Made by a program: the position numbers and the translations under genes
The notes under the pieces: model-generated
The model's input: the letters and a program-made list of their open reading frames with translations, nothing else
Told to the model about the DNA's origin: nothing
Databases searched by the model: none
Shown here: positions 56,788 to 64,000 of the stretch, in pieces
Layout: every line of letters begins with the position of its first letter
How positions within the stretch are numbered: the stretch's first letter is position 1
Assembly (NCBI GenBank): GCA_030180135.1
Contig: CM058234.1
Coordinates: 7,561,543-7,625,542 of the forward strand
Reading direction: 5' to 3'
DNA from: Orychophragmus violaceus
Taxonomy: Eukaryota; Streptophyta; Magnoliopsida; Brassicales; Brassicaceae
Length of the DNA: 64,000 nt

Positions 56788-56906
56788 TTGGGTTATGTTG
56801 AGTTATGCAATTAGCACGTTTTGACTATCAAATCGTTGACGATTGATCCATGCCAATTATTTATTTTGTTTTTTAAACCTTTTTAAAATATTAAAAAAAA
56901 TCCAAC

Positions 56907-57941
56907 CACTACAAGAAATAGAACCTGTTACATCATTTATTTTATTTATTAACATCACTTTTGATTGATGCAAATGAATTTGCATCACTAATATAAATGA
57001 CTCTGGAAGTGGTGACTCTAATACTTTGTATCATTTAAAACCGATTGATGCATCTATTCTTATCATTTCGTTTAAGTGACGTTAATTTCTATCACTTACT
57101 ATAAATGATCTTAAAATTCGCATCAATCAAAATAAATGACATAAACATTAGTTTCAGTTATAACAATTGATGATAATATGTGTATCATTTAATTAATTGA
57201 TGATAATTTATGTGTCGTTTGTATATCTGATATAAATCAATATATTAGATTAACCTTATTTTTTTCTATTTCCTAAACTTGACTTTTTTTAAATCTAAAT
57301 TAACCTTATATTCTTTTATAGAATAAATATCTACTAAAATATTTGTTTTTGGCAACTTAGACATTTTTTAAATAAAAATATTTCTATTGGTTGTCATTAA
57401 TGTAACTAATTATGTTACATAGATGGAAGACATGATATTCCAATATATAGAAAAAGCTTGTAATCCTTCTTTTGTTCTAGCCGATGTGGGATAAACTTAA
57501 CTTACAACTTATATTTATATTTTGTGTCAATATCTTATAAATGATGTAAATTACAATAGATTTGTATCATTTTGAGTGAACTGATGTTAAGCAAATATCA
57601 ATTATCATAACTAATGTTAAACCACATATGTTGTGTCATTTATTATTGATGCTGATTTTATATATTTTAGTTAAGTGATACTAATAAAGTTGAGCAAATG
57701 TCTCATTTGAGCAAGTGATATAAATTCAATATTCGTGTTAGTTCTTAAAAAATGATGTAAGTTAATATTGATTTGTATCAGTTTATTTTAAATGATGTTA
57801 ATCATCTTAATATACTATCAGTTATTCTAAATGATTTAAAATCACATATTTAATGTCAATTTTCAATAAATGATTCTAACTATCATCAATTATTTTTTTG
57901 AAATTTTATAAGTGATGCCGTAGACCTTATTTATTGTAGTG
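56907..57941. mobile_element. CACTA-type non-autonomous element (1035 bp)
   Basis: The left end is CACTACAAGAAAT and the right end is TTGTAGTG, the CACTA signature. Many short subterminal repeats in both orientations (variants of ATCATTTA / TAAATGAT and TGATGCAAAT) fill the interior, as expected for transposase-binding arrays. Flanks read AAC and AAT, so a 3-bp duplication may have one change. There is no transposase ORF. Confidence 0.75.
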
Positions 57942-58039
57942 AATCTTGTCATTACTCATTCTTATAAAAGATTCAAAGTTTGGAATCTTTTATAAAATCT
58001 ACAGTGCTCATGTTTTATCTCTTCTTTTTTACTACCTAA

Positions 58040-58319
58040 CTAGATTTTGACCCGCACTTTCTAAGTGCGGGTTTAATTTTCTTTAAAATTTTTACTTTTT
58101 GTTCATTTTGTTAATATTAGTTTAGATTTTTAATTATATAATCTAATTTTGATTATAATTGGTTAACCAGCATTATAAATAGTGAGTTAGCAATTTAGTT
58201 TTTAAAAAAAATTAATTTGTGTTATTTGGAGGAGATATATCGTAAGGATTAAGGGATTAAAATAACGATTTCACATTATATGTTTTAATATGTGTTGTAT
58301 CGTAAGATCATGGTTTGTA

Positions 58320-58368
<49 letters not shown>

Positions 58369-59504
58369 AAAAAACTATTGTAAAAGTTATGTGGTATAGG
58401 TTTAATTGTTATTATATTTATCTAAAATATTATTTTATAAAACACATGTTGTAGTCGTATATATAATTTGCAAATTTGATGGAACAACCCGTTAAAAAAC
58501 TTCATTCAAATATAAAGCATAATTTGACGCTTTAAATATTTTAATAATATAAATATGAAATCATTTTAATATTTTATTAAGTTTAAAATATATCAACTGA
58601 AATTATTTACTATATGTATACATATATACATATATATATATATATTTTAAACTCATGCGAATTTTTTTATAAAAAAATTATAATCGAAATTGGCTAATTA
58701 ATTTTTTTAACACGTTTAATTATTTAAATATTTTTCAGTTTGATGGAAAAACCTGCTAAAAAGTACAATCGTAAAAACATCAATCGTAATATGTATATAT
58801 ATGTATATATATTTGAAACAAAATTAAAAATATTAAAATATATTATAAATTATTTTGAATTAAATCATAAATTAGAGAATATTAATTTATATATATATAA
58901 TAGTTGATGTATAAATTATTAATTATATTTATCAATTAATTTGTTTTGATTTTAATTAATTAGGAAAGTGGGACCCATTATATTTTAGTTGTTTGGCTAC
59001 ATGTTTAATAATTGTCTTGTTTGGAAACATGGATTGTAGAAATAATGTTATATTCCCTATTTACCCTTAATGAAATTTAATTAAATCATTAATATGCAAT
59101 GGCATAAGTTGTAATAAACACATGAACTAAAAGTTAGTTTTCTTTTGACTCTAATTTTTTAATAGTATTGATTATAAATTATTTTGAATTAAATCATAAA
59201 TTAGAGAATATTAATTTATATATATATATATAATAGTTGATGTATAAATTATTAATTATATTTATCAATTAATTTGTTTTGATTTTAATTAATTAGAAAA
59301 GTGGGACCCATTATATTTTAGTTGTTTGGCTACATGTTTAATAATTGTCTTGTTTGGAAACATGGATTGTAGAAATAATGTTATATTCCCTATTTACCCT
59401 TAATAAAATTTAATTAAATCATTAATATGCAATGGCATAAGTTATAATAAACACATGAACTAAAGGTTAGTTTTCTTTTGACTCTAATTTTTTAATAGTA
59501 TTGA
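58040..59504 (-). mobile_element. Helitron with a duplicated 5' end
   Basis: On the minus strand it starts TCAATACTATTAAAAAATTAG at 59504, preceded by A, and ends with a hairpin (CCCGCACTTAGAAAGTGCGGG) and CTAG at 58043-58040, followed by T. This gives the A|T insertion expected for Helitrons. The first 333 bases recur: 59504-59172 and 59171-58842 are near-identical tandem copies, each beginning with the same TCAATACTATT end. It is non-coding and AT-rich, with an (AT)n run at 58329-58365. Confidence 0.8.
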
Positions 59505-60593
59505 TATCTTTTTTTTTTAGGATCAAAACTACCGATATATAGTTTCCTCCCTGAAGCAGAGGATGGTCTAATGAAATATGATCAAGGAGAATGAGAGAGC
59601 TTGGCTCACTTCAGCTTCAAAGCTGGCAAAACTAAAGGAGCAATACCTCGAACAGGGGTAGAACCGTAGAACCTTAGTTAAGTCTCACAATTTTGTGATG
59701 GTTGCATTGCATCTATCATCTATGTTACGCATTATTACCGATCGTACAATAATATATAATCTTTCCATGATTGCGTTTTAACCACTTCTAGGCAGAAGCA
59801 TTTGGTAGTGTTCAATAGTATCTTGCATGTTTTTTATTTTAATATAAAATTATATAAAATCGAAAGGAAATAATAAATTATAAAAGCAATAAAGCAGTAA
59901 ACAACTTTTTTTGAATATGCATTTCACATTGATCGAGATCTTACATCTAATAGAAGATTGACCCACGGTGAAAAATTCAGTGGCTGAAATCTTTTTAAAA
60001 GGGATCGATCACTGGAGAAAAGAAAGCTTGACCAGTGAATATCATTATCGATTAATTACTTTACCTTTGAAAAAAAGATTAATTACTTTACACTAAAAAG
60101 TTAGCATATTTCCAATAAAAGGAGGACAAATCATTATATTGGAAGTCTCTTTACACTTTCACAAAGCATAGAATAATTAGAATTAATTTTTATACCAATG
60201 GACATTTGACCCAAAAAAAAATACCAATGGACATTTTTTAATTTAAAACACAGCCTTAAAGATTACGCTTGGGCAGAATTTTTTTTTTGTCAGGCAGAAA
60301 AATAACTAGACAGAAATTGAGACAGAGAAAGTAAAATATGATTATTAATATTTAGCAAAGAAATGAATTATATATAACTATTACACAGTAACATATTCGA
60401 AGTTATTTCAAAGTTGTACAGAAATTAGCATTTACACACCATACTCGAGTATATATATTTGATAATAATTTCTTAAAAACTAAAACAATTCTATGACATA
60501 TTAGATTTTTTTTCCTTTTAAAAATAAATCTCTAATCAGACATTTTTTTACTGAAAAGTATAACCTAGAAAAAGAAAACACGGCAATGACTAA
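59505..60593. other. AT-rich stretch, no gene identified
   Basis: A small, less AT-rich patch at about 59545-59690 could be a gene scrap: one frame encodes a charged helix-like peptide (ENERAWLTSASKLAKLKEQY). I do not recognise it and it has no clear start or splice sites. The rest shows nothing. Confidence 0.35.
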
Positions 60594-60891
60594 GGGGGTG
60601 ATTGGTAATGGCTTTAGAATCTCTCTAAAGCCTAATTTTTCTACAAAGCACACAATCTTATCCAATCATACTTTGTAAATATTTTTCTGTCCAAAGCTCT
60701 TTATTATTTTTTATTTTTTGTTTTGGCTGTACAAGGCTAAATATGCAGAGCAAAAAAATTGAGATGTGAAAAATAAAAATATTTTCACAGCCAAAAACCT
60801 ACATCAATTAAATTTAAAGTCAAACCAAAAAAATCTACAGCATAATTTATACAGCAAAAAAATAAAAACCACAGCTTTTCCAATCAACATC
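60594..60891. mobile_element. PIF/Harbinger-type MITE (298 bp)
   Basis: The ends GGGGGTGATTGG and, as complement of the right end, GATGTTGATTGG are imperfect inverted repeats. TAA flanks both sides (60591-60593 and 60892-60894), the typical PIF/Harbinger duplication. No ORF. Confidence 0.6.
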
Positions 60892-61603
60892 TAAAATGGT
60901 TGCCCTCTCACATTGGATTTCACCCATTTTCATGGTTATTAACATACACTGAATTAAATAACATAATTAGTTTTTTTTTCAAACTTAATTTCGACACAAA
61001 TGGTATAAAGTCAAATGGATCCGATTCTCACTATTTTACGGGATCCAGTGCATATCTTGATCTATGATTTCAAACTAGCTAGTAAGTTTGCCTAATTGAA
61101 TTAATACTTTTCAATATTTTGTTCACAGGTAACCCTTTCACCACCAAAAAAAAAACCAAAAGCAAAATATTTACTAACAAAAACAACAAATCTTAGCTTT
61201 AATTTTTTTTAAAAATCTTTAACCAAATTAATGCCACAAAATACAGATAGTAAGAGGTGTGATAAAAAGAAAAGAAAGGAAAAGAATAAGGTTCTTGTGT
61301 TCTTGGCATGAACCGAAATCTTTGATACTTACTTGTAAAAACAATGTTTTATTACTTGCCGTAGATGACTGGATCGACCAACCGAAGAATCTCCCGGCGG
61401 TGAAGTCTCCGGTAGTGAAACCCTTTGACCAAAATGGAAGCTACCAAAGAATGAATCCAATGAGATCGCATGATCCAGAGAAACAAAGCAAATCTTTTTT
61501 TTTTCATCTTTCAATTGAGAAATATAAAATTATTGGGGAATAATAATTCAGCTTAATTAGGATCAATGCGATCCCTTTGGATCCTTTCTATAGTTGCTGT
61601 GAA

Positions 61604-64000
<2,397 letters not shown>

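Overview
The window looks like nuclear DNA of a Brassicaceae plant. Three things suggest this. The only clearly intact host genes are a plant-type proline transporter with a normal exon structure and an intronless, divergent CAF1-like deadenylase. The pseudogenes (SKP1/ASK, RPA1-like, CDPK and PRP4-kinase fragments) have the look of Arabidopsis-relative families. The rest is a nest of plant transposons: Copia, Tat-type Ty3/gypsy, LINE, Helitron, hAT, PIF/Harbinger and CACTA. The species cannot be named from the sequence alone.

Layout. 0-5 kb: a PRP4-kinase fragment, two MITEs and the CAF1-like gene. 5.4-18 kb: a Helitron cluster with several head-to-tail junctions. It carries RPA1-like exons, a captured CDPK exon and a truncated LINE, and a young Copia element with an intact 1372-aa polyprotein sits inside it (6004-10550). 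18.5-21.5 kb: the proline transporter on the minus strand, six coding exons, 440 aa. 21.8-33.6 kb: two copies of the transporter's upstream flank. One copy is split by a decayed LINE, which is itself split by a pol-less LTR element (26470-30747). The other copy carries an hAT MITE, and an organelle-like fragment lies between the copies. 34.5-42.0 kb: a Tat-lineage gypsy element with most of protease and reverse transcriptase deleted and an antisense accessory ORF. 42.0-47.7 kb: a LINE remnant, a long polypyrimidine tract, unclassified repeats holding a duplicated host-gene fragment, and a 1.1-kb foldback element. 48.0-55.7 kb: a SKP1-like gene broken by a Copia element that has near-identical LTRs but a decayed pol. 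55.7-64 kb: MITE, CACTA and Helitron elements, a 182-bp (TC)n tract and AT-rich DNA.

The genes form no pathway. The window is mainly a record of nested insertions. Many boundaries are fixed by exact target-site duplications (TSDs), and some by an empty site visible elsewhere in the window. The best leads are the recently moved pol-defective Copia with palindrome clusters in its leader, the pol-less LTR family nested in the LINE, the Helitron concatemers, the spliced antisense ORF of the Tat element, and a 663-bp gene fragment bounded by 249-bp direct repeats. All calls come from reading the sequence. No database search was run, and family names rest on recalled motif patterns.
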